The notes under the pieces were generated by a model, which was not told where the DNA came from, made no database searches, and saw only the letters and a program-made list of their open reading frames with translations. This document shows, piece after piece, positions 17,334 to 26,810 of a stretch of 64,000 bases of DNA (its first letter is position 1; each line of letters starts with the position of its first letter). A program made the position numbers and the translations under genes. The stretch is from contig NZ_JAIOUP010000004.1 in assembly GCF_019931165.1 (NCBI RefSeq), forward strand, positions 1-64,000, read 5' to 3'. Source of the stretch: Schnuerera sp. xch1 (GTDB lineage: Bacteria; Bacillota; Clostridia; Tissierellales; Tepidimicrobiaceae).

Positions 17334-17610
17334 ACTTATTTACAGCTTCTTTTAATCCTTTACCTGCTTTAAATACAGGTGCCTTTGATGCAGGAATTTG
17401 AATAACTTCTTCTGGATTTCTTGGATTTCTACCTTCTCTAGCTTTTCTGTCTCTTACCTCAAAAGTTCCAAATCCAACTAATTGCACTTTTTCTCCTCCA
17501 GTTAAGCTTTCCTGTACTGCTTCCATAAATGCATTCAATGCATTCTCTGCATCTTTCTTTGTCATATTACCCTTTTCTGCCATACTAGCAACTAATTCTG
17601 CCTTATTCAT
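17332..17610 (-). CDS. hup: DNA-binding protein HU
   Basis: 92 aa, the standard HU length. NKAELVASMAEKGNMTKKDAE starts the helical dimerisation part, and GFGTFEVRDRKAREGRNPR contains the beta-arm with the conserved RNP DNA-intercalating tip. It compacts the nucleoid. Its place between mazG and rqcP is common in Clostridia but not in Bacillus. It has its own strong promoter and terminator, so expression is likely high and monocistronic. Confidence 0.97.
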   Translation of the reverse strand: MNKAELVASMAEKGNMTKKDAENALNAFMEAVQESLTGGEKVQLVGFGTFEVRDRKAREGRNPRNPEEVIQIPASKAPVFKAGKGLKEAVNK

Positions 17611-17657
17611 TATTAATTCCTCCTTTTTCTTAATGTTAATGTTAATATTAATCTTTT

Positions 17658-17686
17658 CTTATAAGTTTATTCTATATTTATTACAA
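17658..17686 (-). promoter_or_regulatory. Sigma-A-type promoter of hup
   Basis: TTGTAA (17686-17681) and TATAAG (17663-17658), 17-bp spacer. The short 5' leader contains tandem ATTAAC repeats. Confidence 0.65.
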
Positions 17687-17723
17687 GACTCCTTCTTCTT
17701 ATACTGTAATATCTATTAAAATG

Positions 17724-19193
17724 TCAATGTCTATGTAGTTTAGCTTCATTCCATAGTACATCCATTTCTTCTAGTGTCATTTCTTCTAATGTTTTGCCTA
17801 TTTCCTTACTCTTTTTTTCCATGAATTCAAACCTACTTATGAACTTGTTTACTGTCTTATTCAATGCAATCTCAGGATTCACATCTAAAAATCTGCATAA
17901 ATTTACAACAGCAAATAATAGATCTCCTGATTCTTCTTCTATTTTTCCTATATCACCACCTTTAAAGGTATTTATTTCCTTAACGACTTCATAATATTCC
18001 TCTTTTATCTTATCTAAAGCTCCATCTGTACTATCCCAATCAAATCCAATCCTCGCTGCTCTCTCTTGAACTTTGGAGCTTCTCATCAAAGAAGGAAGCT
18101 TAGGTATATCATTTAGCATCTCTGAATAGGTAGAAATACCTTTACTCTTAAATTTTAATTTATCCCAATTATATACCACTTCATCAGATTTTTCTACCTT
18201 TTTTTCATCAAAAACATGAGGATGCCTGTAAATTAACTTTTTATTTAACTCAGTTGTAACATTATAAAGGTTAAATTCTCCATTCTCTTGAGCTATTTGA
18301 CAATGAAATATCACTTGGAACAATAAATCTCCTAATTCCTCAACAACACTATCTATATCACCTCTATCTATGGCATCTACTACTTCATAAGCTTCTTCAA
18401 TCACACATTGTCTTATAGATTCATGAGTTTGCTGTCTATCCCATGGACAGCCTGTATCACTTCTCAACTTTTTCATTGTATATATGATATCATCAATATT
18501 ATATATATTTTTAGTTATTTTGTCCATTTTAGTTACATATATACTAAAAAGTGAGTCTATAGTATCAATTCTATCCAATTTATAGATTGGAATTTCTCTT
18601 AAAGTTTCTTTCCCCTTTACTCCTGCACTATTTATTAAATAAACTTTATAATCATCTCCATACACCTCAGATAGAACAAGTTTTATGTTAGAAGCAACTC
18701 TTCTATTGTACACTTGAGTTATTATAAAATCAATATTTATATTTATATCATTTATATCAAATGTTATTCCATCTACTATTTTTAAACCATTAATGGGATC
18801 TCTTTTCATCAGTTGTATTACCGGTTCAATAAAGCTCATCCCAGTCATCAACTCAATTTCTAGTTCTTCATTTTCTTTGTCAAGTAACAACTCTACAGTT
18901 TTTTCTGCAACTAAGGGATTCCCTGGTACTAAATAATTAATAACCTTATATTTTTCTGCTTTATTAATTAAATCTTCAACAATATACTCGTATACATCCT
19001 CAAATTCAGCTTCCCTATCGTATACATAATCATAGGATTCATACTCAATAGAATTATCATCAAAATATTTTATTGTGGGATGTTTTTTCGTACGCAAGAA
19101 ATTTTTATTTCCACTATTTATTTCATTTATTACCCCTAATGTTAGAAAATTGGCATCCCCTGGTCCTAATCCTAAAATATTAATCTTTCCCAT
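17724..19193 (-). CDS. mazG: MazG-family nucleotide pyrophosphohydrolase with N-terminal SAM-methyltransferase-like domain
   Basis: 489 aa fusion. Residues 1-200 form a tetrapyrrole-methyltransferase-like domain (INILGLGPGDANFLT; YLVPGNPLVAE). The C-terminal half is MazG (LRSDTGCPWDRQQTHESIRQ, EEAYEVVDAID, EELGDLLFQVIFH), followed by a second MazG-like repeat (EEYYEVVKEIN, EESGDLLFAVVNL). It hydrolyses nucleoside triphosphates, including aberrant ones. Same architecture as B. subtilis YabN and in the same neighbourhood (27 nt after the spoVB-like gene). Confidence 0.93.
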   Translation of the reverse strand: MGKINILGLGPGDANFLTLGVINEINSGNKNFLRTKKHPTIKYFDDNSIEYESYDYVYDREAEFEDVYEYIVEDLINKAEKYKVINYLVPGNPLVAEKTVELLLDKENEELEIELMTGMSFIEPVIQLMKRDPINGLKIVDGITFDINDININIDFIITQVYNRRVASNIKLVLSEVYGDDYKVYLINSAGVKGKETLREIPIYKLDRIDTIDSLFSIYVTKMDKITKNIYNIDDIIYTMKKLRSDTGCPWDRQQTHESIRQCVIEEAYEVVDAIDRGDIDSVVEELGDLLFQVIFHCQIAQENGEFNLYNVTTELNKKLIYRHPHVFDEKKVEKSDEVVYNWDKLKFKSKGISTYSEMLNDIPKLPSLMRSSKVQERAARIGFDWDSTDGALDKIKEEYYEVVKEINTFKGGDIGKIEEESGDLLFAVVNLCRFLDVNPEIALNKTVNKFISRFEFMEKKSKEIGKTLEEMTLEEMDVLWNEAKLHRH

Positions 19194-19220
19194 ATTTATT
19201 TCTCCTTTGCTATAAGAAAT

Positions 19221-20831
19221 TTATCTACTTATCAATTTTAGTTTTACTAATTTATCAGCTATCTTTTCTCCCTTCGGCAATAGATTAAAGTCATCATATG
19301 TTAAAGATCCAGTTACTAGTAACAGTATACCATAAACCACACCAGCAATAATAATAGCAACTACTGTAGCTAATCTATCATCTATAATATTAATTAACCC
19401 CAGATAGCTTACTCTTGCAGCAAACATCATCCCCAAAGAAGATGTTAAAGGTTTTATAAAAATTCCCTTTATATCTAATCTTGTTTTAGTATACCTTTTT
19501 ACGCTAATTAAGTCCAGTAAAGCTGCAATAAAATAAGCCACTACTGTACTTATAGCCGCACCTTTTACATTTATATTTTCAATACCAGTTAATGCATATG
19601 TTAAAAATACTTTAGTTATTGCACCTATAAATAAATTTCGTACAGCCACAAATGGTTTGCCCAATCCTTGTAAAATAGCAGTAAGAGATTGTACCAACGT
19701 TAAAAATATTACTCCAAAAGAGAGTATGGCCAATATTTTCCCAGTATTATCTATAGTTTCTGCTGTATTATTAAAATATAAAAGATTTATAATAGGTGTT
19801 GATAAAACAAATAATCCAAGTGCACAAGGTAAACCTATCAGTAATGTTACCCTAATACCTGAAGAACTTATACTTCTAATCTCACCATATTTTTTTTGGG
19901 CATTAACCTCAGAAATTGCTGGCACTAGACTAACAGCTAAAGCCATAGAAAAAACTTGTGGTAAATTAATCAAGGTTTGCGCTAGTCCTGTTAACTGACC
20001 ATATAAACTATTGGCTTCTAGGGCAGTAAATCCTACACTTTGAAGTCTCCTCAGTACAATCACTGTATCTATGGTATTCATTATAGGTACAATCGCAGCA
20101 CCTATAGTTATAGGAATAGCTATAATCAATAAATCTTTTATGATTTTAATAGATGAGTCTTCTTCTTCCTGTATAGTAACATTTAATTCTTGGTTAATTT
20201 CTTTTCTTTTCATTAAGTATATAATTATCATTACTGCTGCTCCAGCTATTGCTCCTGCAGATCCTCCAAATGAAGCTCCACCAGCCGCTATTGGTTTTCC
20301 TCTATCCAATAAAAGCAAAGTCAATGACAACCCTATTGTTACTCTAAAAAACTGTTCAAAAATTTGAGACAGAGCTGTAGGAGTCATAAACTGCCTACCT
20401 TGAAAAAACCCTCTAAAAGCTGACATAATAGGCACAAAAAATAAAGCAGGTACTAATGCAATAAGAGCATAGTATGCATTCCCATTTCCTAAAGAATCAA
20501 CAATATTTTGGGCATTGAAAAACACAAATAAACATGTAAGAACTCCGGTTATTAATAGCCCTAAGAATGCAACTTTAAATACCTTATATGCTCCCCTATA
20601 ATTCCTAAGTGCTCTCTTTTCTGACACCAACTTTGCTATTGCAACTGGAAAGCCTGATGTAGATATAGTTAACAACAGCGTATATAAAGGATAAGCTGTT
20701 TGATAATATCCCATTCCTTCAGTTTTTATTATATTACTAAGAGGTATTCTATAAAATGCTCCAAGTATTTTTACAATTATACCAGCAACACCAAGAATAG
20801 CTGCTCCCTTTAAAAAATTGTTTTTTGTCAT
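19221..20831 (-). CDS. SpoVB/MurJ-like lipid flippase (MOP superfamily)
   Basis: 536 aa with about 14 membrane helices; the N-terminus FLKGAAILGVAGIIVKILGAFYRIPLSNII is typical of SpoVB/YabM polysaccharide-transport proteins. The family flips lipid-linked cell-wall or polysaccharide precursors, during sporulation for SpoVB. It lies between spoVT and mazG, the position of yabM in B. subtilis. Whether it is spore-specific or a general lipid II flippase cannot be judged from sequence. GGGGAAATG-type site before ATG. Confidence 0.88.
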   Translation of the reverse strand: MTKNNFLKGAAILGVAGIIVKILGAFYRIPLSNIIKTEGMGYYQTAYPLYTLLLTISTSGFPVAIAKLVSEKRALRNYRGAYKVFKVAFLGLLITGVLTCLFVFFNAQNIVDSLGNGNAYYALIALVPALFFVPIMSAFRGFFQGRQFMTPTALSQIFEQFFRVTIGLSLTLLLLDRGKPIAAGGASFGGSAGAIAGAAVMIIIYLMKRKEINQELNVTIQEEEDSSIKIIKDLLIIAIPITIGAAIVPIMNTIDTVIVLRRLQSVGFTALEANSLYGQLTGLAQTLINLPQVFSMALAVSLVPAISEVNAQKKYGEIRSISSSGIRVTLLIGLPCALGLFVLSTPIINLLYFNNTAETIDNTGKILAILSFGVIFLTLVQSLTAILQGLGKPFVAVRNLFIGAITKVFLTYALTGIENINVKGAAISTVVAYFIAALLDLISVKRYTKTRLDIKGIFIKPLTSSLGMMFAARVSYLGLINIIDDRLATVVAIIIAGVVYGILLLVTGSLTYDDFNLLPKGEKIADKLVKLKLISR

Positions 20832-20943
20832 TACATTTCCCCCTAAATATTAATCCAAACTAAATCCATTATATCAAAAATATATTTGTTTTAATATGAT
20901 AATATAACAATAAGATGTTAATCAAGTGTTTTTTAATTATTAA

Positions 20944-20980
20944 TAAAAAAATAATTTAGCCTACCAAGATTGGTAGGCTA
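20944..20980 (-). terminator. Terminator of spoVT
   Basis: TAGCCTACCAA/TTGGTAGGCTA perfect arms followed by AATTATTTTTTT on the minus strand; the spoVT stop TAG is the first base pairs of the stem. Confidence 0.9.
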
Positions 20981-21529
20981 ATTTTCCATCTGTTTGGACA
21001 AAAATCCTGCTGCAGTTTCTAATATCTTAATCTCTATTTCTCCCATAGTTGTACCTGGTTCCTTTGATATAAGTATTGCACTTCCTATTGGATCTCCTTG
21101 CATAATTATCGGTGCTATTACTTGCGCCGAATAATTATTGGCATTTTCATCCTCATAAAATATCTTAATAGGCTTATTTGTTTCGTTTGTTGCATATACA
21201 TTTCTTGACTCCATTATTTTTTCCAATTCTGGACTTATTCGTTTTTCAAGATATTGTTTCCTTGAACCACCAGCAACAGCAATTATATTATCCCTATCAG
21301 TAATAATAGCAATATAGTTGGTAGTTTCATATAAGGAGTCACAATATTCATTTGCAAATTCATTTAACTCACCAATAGGTGAATATTTTTTTAGTATTAC
21401 TTCACCTTCTCTGTCTGTAAATATTTCTAATGGATCTCCTTCTCTTATCCTCAAGGTCCTCCTGATTTCCTTAGGTATAACAACTCTTCCTAAATCATCT
21501 ATACGCCTAACTATACCAGTAGCCTTCAT
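20978..21529 (-). CDS. spoVT: Stage V sporulation protein T, AbrB-family regulator
   Basis: 183 aa. An N-terminal AbrB swapped-hairpin DNA-binding domain (ATGIVRRIDDLGRVVIPKEI, residues 3-22) is followed by a GAF-like sensor domain (about 55-180). SpoVT tunes sigma-G-dependent genes in the forespore. It lies between the prsA-like gene and the spoVB-like gene, as the Bacillus gene order predicts. A sigma-G-like promoter can be proposed (21563-21593). AAGGAGGGAGA precedes the ATG. Confidence 0.95.
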   Translation of the reverse strand: MKATGIVRRIDDLGRVVIPKEIRRTLRIREGDPLEIFTDREGEVILKKYSPIGELNEFANEYCDSLYETTNYIAIITDRDNIIAVAGGSRKQYLEKRISPELEKIMESRNVYATNETNKPIKIFYEDENANNYSAQVIAPIIMQGDPIGSAILISKEPGTTMGEIEIKILETAAGFLSKQMEN

Positions 21530-21562
21530 TTTCTCCCTCCTTAAGAAAATTTATTGTGCCAT

Positions 21563-21593
21563 TATTATTTTACTAATAGGAATTTTTTATACA
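21563..21593 (-). promoter_or_regulatory. Possible sigma-G promoter of spoVT
   Basis: TGTATA (21593-21588), 18 bp, AATAATA (21569-21563), resembling TGAATA and CATACTA. The -10 match is weak; the known sigma-G control of spoVT in Bacillus is the main support. Confidence 0.35.
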
Positions 21594-21628
21594 TTTATGG
21601 TAATCTTAGCTTAAAGTATTTACCTTAA

Positions 21629-21680
21629 AAAATAATTAATAAAATCTTCACAAGCTTGTGAAGATTTTATTAATTATTTT
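21629..21680. terminator. 52-bp perfect palindrome ending the prsA-like gene
   Basis: Two 26-nt arms meet at CACAAG/CTTGTG with no loop and no mismatch. The TAA of the prsA-like gene lies inside the right arm. On the minus strand it is followed by T residues, so it should work as a terminator. Confidence 0.85.
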
Positions 21681-22617
21681 CATTTTCAATACTTTCTTTT
21701 AATTTTCCTTCAACTTCTTCATCTCCCTTTGTAAATGAGTCCTTATAAATTTTCACATCAGCTTCATTGATCAATTTATCTAATTCTTCAGAATACCTTT
21801 GATTTTTTAATGCTTCTCTTGCCTCTTCTTTTAAATCATCAAATGTATCCATTCTATCTTCTACTAACACTATATGATATCCTAAATCAGTTTTTATCAA
21901 TCCACTTATTTCACCAATTCCCAAATCTAGAGCTACATCTTCAATTTCTTTATATTGAGTTCCACCTTTAACAAAGTAATCTCCACCTTTAATTGCTGCT
22001 TGCGGATATATAGATTCAGTAGCAGCTAAACTAATAAAATCTTCGCCTTCTTGCAACCTTCTTAACACTTCATTTCCGTCCTCTTCTGTTTCAACAATTA
22101 TATGGCTCGCTCTAACCTTTATTAATGAATCCTTATGTTCATCAAAATATTTTTTGATCTCTTTTTCTGATAATTCAAGTTCATTAAAAAAATGTTCTCT
22201 ATGCTTTTCATGTATTAATTCTCTATTTGCTATTCTTTTTAAAGATTCATTGTTAGCATTCATATTCTGTAAATATTTTTGTTGTTCTTCTTCAGTTATT
22301 TTAATCCCTAATTTTTTTAATTCTTCACTTTTCAATTTTTCGTATATTAATTCTCGCAACAGCCATTCTCTTAAAACATCCTCAAAGGTTCCATTATCCT
22401 TTGACTCCTGATTCATCACATCTTCTCCATATTGACTTATATAATTATTTTTTATCATTTCAAAATCTTCGTCAAACTCCTGTTGAGTTATCTCATAACC
22501 ATTTACTTCTGCCACAACCTCTTCTTTTACTCTATTATTATTACTACACCCAACAATTGTTGACGATATTATGCTGACCAATAATAAAATAATAAAATAA
22601 TTTGCATTTGGCTTCAC
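21670..22617 (-). CDS. Parvulin-type peptidyl-prolyl isomerase lipoprotein (PrsA/SurA-like)
   Basis: 315 aa. A signal sequence with lipobox-like STIVGC (Cys about 24) is followed by a SurA-N-like helical region and a rotamase domain (VRASHIIVETEEDGNEVLRR, GGDYFVKGG, TDLGYHIVLVED; about 165-255), then an acidic Lys/Glu tail. It probably folds secreted proteins at the outer membrane face. The frame opens at a TTG at 22647, but AAAGGA is inside it and 10 nt from GTG 22617. Neighbour of mfd and spoVT, as in many Clostridia. Confidence 0.87.
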   Translation of the reverse strand: MKPNANYFIILLLVSIISSTIVGCSNNNRVKEEVVAEVNGYEITQQEFDEDFEMIKNNYISQYGEDVMNQESKDNGTFEDVLREWLLRELIYEKLKSEELKKLGIKITEEEQQKYLQNMNANNESLKRIANRELIHEKHREHFFNELELSEKEIKKYFDEHKDSLIKVRASHIIVETEEDGNEVLRRLQEGEDFISLAATESIYPQAAIKGGDYFVKGGTQYKEIEDVALDLGIGEISGLIKTDLGYHIVLVEDRMDTFDDLKEEAREALKNQRYSEELDKLINEADVKIYKDSFTKGDEEVEGKLKESIENENN

Positions 22618-22652
22618 AATTAAAACATCCTTTCTGTACAACACCAATTATA

Positions 22653-25600
22653 TTATATCTTATTTCTCTCAGCATGAAAACTATTAATTTTCTCGACTAA
22701 TTTTCTTACCTCTAGTAGTAGATTATTCCTAAATCTACAATGAAAAGAAGGATTTTTAGATAAATCAAATTGAATTTTTCTTCCATACTTGCGGGATAGA
22801 TGATCAATCATGTCTGCTGAAATATGTTTCATAGAACTAAATTCTAAAGTAACTATATCTCCTGATTGAGTAATATTTTCAATATAACATAAACTTGCAT
22901 TATTCTTAATGTAAGAAATATCCAACAAATTATTTACTTCTTTAGGAATATCTCCAAATCTATCAATCAATTCATCTACTAATTCTCTATAATCTTTGTC
23001 ACTTCCAACAGCAGCAATCTTCTTATAAATTTCAATTTTTTGTTCCTCATCCTCAATATATTTTGAAGGTACATATCCGTCTACTGATAGATCAATAGCT
23101 GTATCAACTGTTTCTTCGAATTTTTCTCCCTTTAACTTCTTAATAGTTTGATTTAAAAATTTGACATAAAGATCATACCCTATAGCCTCAATATGACCAT
23201 GCTGTTCTATCCCTAAAAGATTTCCAGCACCTCTTATCTCTAAATCTCTCATCGCAATCTTAAATCCTGATCCAAATTCTGTAAAGTCCTTTATGGCCCT
23301 TAATCTCTTTTCTGCTACTTCGGTTAAAACCTTGTCCTTCCCATAAGTAAAATATCCATATGCAATTCTATTAGTTCTACCAACTCTACCCCTTAACTGA
23401 TAAAGCTGTGATAATCCCATCCAGTCTGCATTATATATTATTATTGTATTCACATTTGGTATATCAAGCCCTGTTTCAATAATAGTTGTACATACTAGCA
23501 CATCATATTTTTTATCTATAAAGTCCACCATGACATTTTCTAATTCCCTTTCACTCATCTGCCCATGCCCTATAGCCATATTAGCCTCTGGGACCAACTT
23601 TTTTAATCGGGTAGCCATTTTATCTATGGTTTCTACTCTATTATATACAAAATACACTTGACCGTCTCTCTCTATTTCTTTTAATATAGCTTCTCTTATC
23701 ATTTGCTCATTGAATTCCACAACATAAGTTTCTACTGGATATCTTTGTTCAGGTGGCTCATCTATTACACTCATATCCCTAATACCTATAAGTGACATAT
23801 GAAGAGTTCTAGGAATAGGTGTAGCTGTAAGAGTGAGTACGTCAATATTTTCTTTTAATTTTTTCAAGGCTTCTTTATGTTTTACACCAAATCTTTGTTC
23901 TTCATCTACTATTAATAGACCTAGATCATTAAAAAATACATCCTTAGATAAAAGCCTGTGAGTACCTACAACAATATCTATAGTCCCATCTTTAATCCCT
24001 TCAATAACCTCTTTACGTTCTTTCGGAGTCCTAAATCTGCTTAACATTTCTACATTGATAGGAAATTCATCAAATCTCTCTTTGATAGTATTGTAATGTT
24101 GCTGGGCTAATATAGTCGTAGGAACCAAAAAAGCTACTTGCTTTCCGTCCATTATCGCCTTAAAAGCAGCTCTTAAAGCTACTTCTGTCTTTCCATATCC
24201 TACATCTCCGCAGAGTAATCTGTCCATTGGTCTTCCTTTTTCCATATCCTTTTTAATTTCATCTACACTTTTAATTTGAGCTTCTGTTTCTTTATAAGGA
24301 AATGAATCTTCAAACTGCCTTTGCCATATAGTATCTTCAGAAAAAGCAAATCCTTCTAAAGTCTCCCTTTTAGCATATAATTCAAGCAATTCCTTAGCCA
24401 TATCTTCTACAGCCTTTTTAGCCCTTTGTTTAGTTCTAATCCATTCTGAACTACTAAGTTTATTAAGCTTTGGCTTTATAGAATCTCCACCTACATATTT
24501 TTGCATTAAATTCATCTGATCAATGGGCACATATAATTTATCGCTTCCCTTATATCTAATCATAAGGTAATCTTTTATAATTCCTTGAATGTTTAATTGT
24601 TCTACTCCCTGATATTGTCCTATACCATGACTTTCATGTACCACATAATCTCCTATCTTTAAATCAGAAAAACTAAGCGAATCTTCTTTTTTAAATTTCT
24701 TTTTATGTCTTCGAATTTCTTTAGAAGAACCAAATATTTCTTCATCATTAATAATCGCTAACTTAATTTCTGGATACTCAAATCCACCATCTATGTTCCC
24801 AGGAGTTATAAAAACTTGACTTGATTTGATTTCTCTATTTATATCCTCTACATAATTACATATAACCCCTAAATCCATCAGAGTTGATTCAATACGCCTA
24901 CCTCTTTCTTCTGTACCAGAAAGGATGATAACCTTATACCCTCTATATTTATAATAATTTAATTCCTTACTTAATAGATCAATATTATTATGAAATGATT
25001 GCATAGATTTAGTTACAAAATTAAATACAGATACCGGTTTGAATTTCTTGTCGATTTTAGCAACTGATGTGTTTAGTATACATATTCTTTCTTTTAAACT
25101 GTCAAATATATCTTCATATCCAAAGTTAATCTTCGCATGACTTGAGAGAACCTCTCCCGTTTCTAAAACATCAGTATATTTCATTAAAAATTGATTTTTT
25201 ATATTTTTTGCCCTTTCTTCTATTCTTCTTGGTTCGTCTATAAACACCACACCATTTTCGTTTAAATAACTCAAAATATTTGACAAGTACTTCCCAGGCA
25301 CATATGGAATTACCATATCCATATTTGAAATGTGTAAATTTCCTTGAATTGCTTCAATAAATCCTTCGAACTTTTCCTCCATGTTCTTCCTAACAACAGA
25401 ATCTTTTTTTAATTTTCTAGTCGCCTTTATTAAATCCTTTTTCATATTCTCTATAATAGAATTTCTGAAATCATCTAATACAAATATTTCTTTTACTGGA
25501 GGGATAAATACTGATTTAACTGCCTTTAAGGATCTTTGACTTGCTAAATCAAACATTCTTATTGAATCTACCTCATCATCAAAAAGCTCAACCCTATATG

Positions 25601-26174
25601 GATTCTCACTATTAGGAGGAAAAAAATCGATTATTCCGCCTCTTACGCTAAATTGTCCTATTCCTTCTACCATTGTTTCTCTTTCATAGCCACCATTCAC
25701 AAGCTTTTGAACTAATTCATACAAATCTATTCTACTATCTAAATCTATTTGCATTGATTCTCTTTTAAACAGAGTAGGACTAATAAGTTTATTCAGTAAA
25801 CTTTCTATATGGGCAACCACAATTATTGACTCTTTTTTTGCTAACCGTGAAATTACCTTTAACCTATTTATAGTCCGCTCGGAACTAATAGCATCAACCT
25901 TATAGAATATTACTTCTCTGCTAGGAAACAATTCTACTACATCTTCATTAAATTTTTTGATGTCTTCATATATCCTCTTAGCTCTTCTTTCATCATGAGT
26001 TAGTATCAAAATTTGTTTATCAGTATGCTGATTTAGAGCATAAGAAATATGCCCTATATTCTTATCTATAATACCGTGAGTAGCAATAGGACTTTTACCT
26101 TCGTTAATATCATGTATTAAATTTTTATAAGAAGTCCAATTCCTTAATGGATCAATAAACATATTTTGCATCAT
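22653..26174 (-). CDS. mfd: Transcription-repair coupling factor Mfd
   Basis: 1173 aa, full length. N-terminal UvrB-like domains (about 1-340), the RNA-polymerase interaction domain (DYVVHESHGIGQYQGVEQL, about 505-525), then a RecG-like helicase with Walker A GDVGYGKTE (about 665), DEEQRFG and TATPIPRTLHMS, and a C-terminal TRCF domain. It removes stalled RNA polymerase and recruits UvrA. It follows pth by 38 nt, and a hairpin without a T run lies in that gap. Confidence 0.97.
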   Translation of the reverse strand: MMQNMFIDPLRNWTSYKNLIHDINEGKSPIATHGIIDKNIGHISYALNQHTDKQILILTHDERRAKRIYEDIKKFNEDVVELFPSREVIFYKVDAISSERTINRLKVISRLAKKESIIVVAHIESLLNKLISPTLFKRESMQIDLDSRIDLYELVQKLVNGGYERETMVEGIGQFSVRGGIIDFFPPNSENPYRVELFDDEVDSIRMFDLASQRSLKAVKSVFIPPVKEIFVLDDFRNSIIENMKKDLIKATRKLKKDSVVRKNMEEKFEGFIEAIQGNLHISNMDMVIPYVPGKYLSNILSYLNENGVVFIDEPRRIEERAKNIKNQFLMKYTDVLETGEVLSSHAKINFGYEDIFDSLKERICILNTSVAKIDKKFKPVSVFNFVTKSMQSFHNNIDLLSKELNYYKYRGYKVIILSGTEERGRRIESTLMDLGVICNYVEDINREIKSSQVFITPGNIDGGFEYPEIKLAIINDEEIFGSSKEIRRHKKKFKKEDSLSFSDLKIGDYVVHESHGIGQYQGVEQLNIQGIIKDYLMIRYKGSDKLYVPIDQMNLMQKYVGGDSIKPKLNKLSSSEWIRTKQRAKKAVEDMAKELLELYAKRETLEGFAFSEDTIWQRQFEDSFPYKETEAQIKSVDEIKKDMEKGRPMDRLLCGDVGYGKTEVALRAAFKAIMDGKQVAFLVPTTILAQQHYNTIKERFDEFPINVEMLSRFRTPKERKEVIEGIKDGTIDIVVGTHRLLSKDVFFNDLGLLIVDEEQRFGVKHKEALKKLKENIDVLTLTATPIPRTLHMSLIGIRDMSVIDEPPEQRYPVETYVVEFNEQMIREAILKEIERDGQVYFVYNRVETIDKMATRLKKLVPEANMAIGHGQMSERELENVMVDFIDKKYDVLVCTTIIETGLDIPNVNTIIIYNADWMGLSQLYQLRGRVGRTNRIAYGYFTYGKDKVLTEVAEKRLRAIKDFTEFGSGFKIAMRDLEIRGAGNLLGIEQHGHIEAIGYDLYVKFLNQTIKKLKGEKFEETVDTAIDLSVDGYVPSKYIEDEEQKIEIYKKIAAVGSDKDYRELVDELIDRFGDIPKEVNNLLDISYIKNNASLCYIENITQSGDIVTLEFSSMKHISADMIDHLSRKYGRKIQFDLSKNPSFHCRFRNNLLLEVRKLVEKINSFHAERNKI

Positions 26175-26200
26175 ATCAGCGCCCCTTAAGCATACACCTT

Positions 26201-26226
26201 AAGCCCAGGATTTTAATCCTGGGCTT
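26201..26226 (-). other. Hairpin between pth and mfd without a T tract
   Basis: AAGCCCAGGAT and ATCCTGGGCTT are perfect 11-bp arms with a 4-nt loop. The pth stop lies in the loop region. AAGGTG rather than T residues follows, so it is more likely an RNA-stability or processing structure than a terminator. Confidence 0.6.
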
Positions 26227-26794
26227 GTATTCTTTTTGAATTAAATTCATTCATCGCTTTATTTACATTATCTTTTACTATCGTCTCAACTGCTAATGCA
26301 GCTCTTTCAATAGAAGCATCTATTTTTTCTCTTTCATCTTTACTAAACTTGCTTAAAACAAAATCAGCTAAGTCCTGACTTTCTTTTTTATCTCCTATGC
26401 CAATTTTTACTCTAGTAAAATTATCAGATTGCAATTGATATATTATAGATTTTAAACCATTATGTGAACCAGCACTACCTTTAGCTTTTACTCTAATAGT
26501 TGCAAAATCAATATCAATATCATCTACTATTACTATTATATTCTCTATAGGAAGCTTATAGAAGTTATATAAATCCAAAACCGCTATTCCACTATTATTC
26601 ATATAGGTCTGAGGTTTCAATAGTATAACCTTTTCATCTCCAATAACGCCTTCTCCATATAGTGACTTAAACTTTGTTTTATTTACCTTGATGTTATTTC
26701 TATACGCTAATAGATCTAAAGTATCAAAACCGACATTATGTCTAGTATTAGAATAGTTCTTTCCCGGGTTCCCTAATCCAACTATAACAAACAA
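26213..26794 (-). CDS. pth: Peptidyl-tRNA hydrolase
   Basis: 193 aa. It begins FVIVGLGNPGKNYSNTRHNVGFD, with the catalytic His in TRHNVG and Asp in VVDDID (about residue 95). It recycles tRNA from dropped peptidyl-tRNA. The frame is open to a TTG at 26818, but AAGGAG lies within it and is 6-7 nt from TTG 26794, giving the usual family start. It follows prs by 16 nt. Confidence 0.95.
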   Translation of the reverse strand: MFVIVGLGNPGKNYSNTRHNVGFDTLDLLAYRNNIKVNKTKFKSLYGEGVIGDEKVILLKPQTYMNNSGIAVLDLYNFYKLPIENIIVIVDDIDIDFATIRVKAKGSAGSHNGLKSIIYQLQSDNFTRVKIGIGDKKESQDLADFVLSKFSKDEREKIDASIERAALAVETIVKDNVNKAMNEFNSKRIQAQD

Positions 26795-26810
26795 TATATC
26801 ACTCCTTGTC

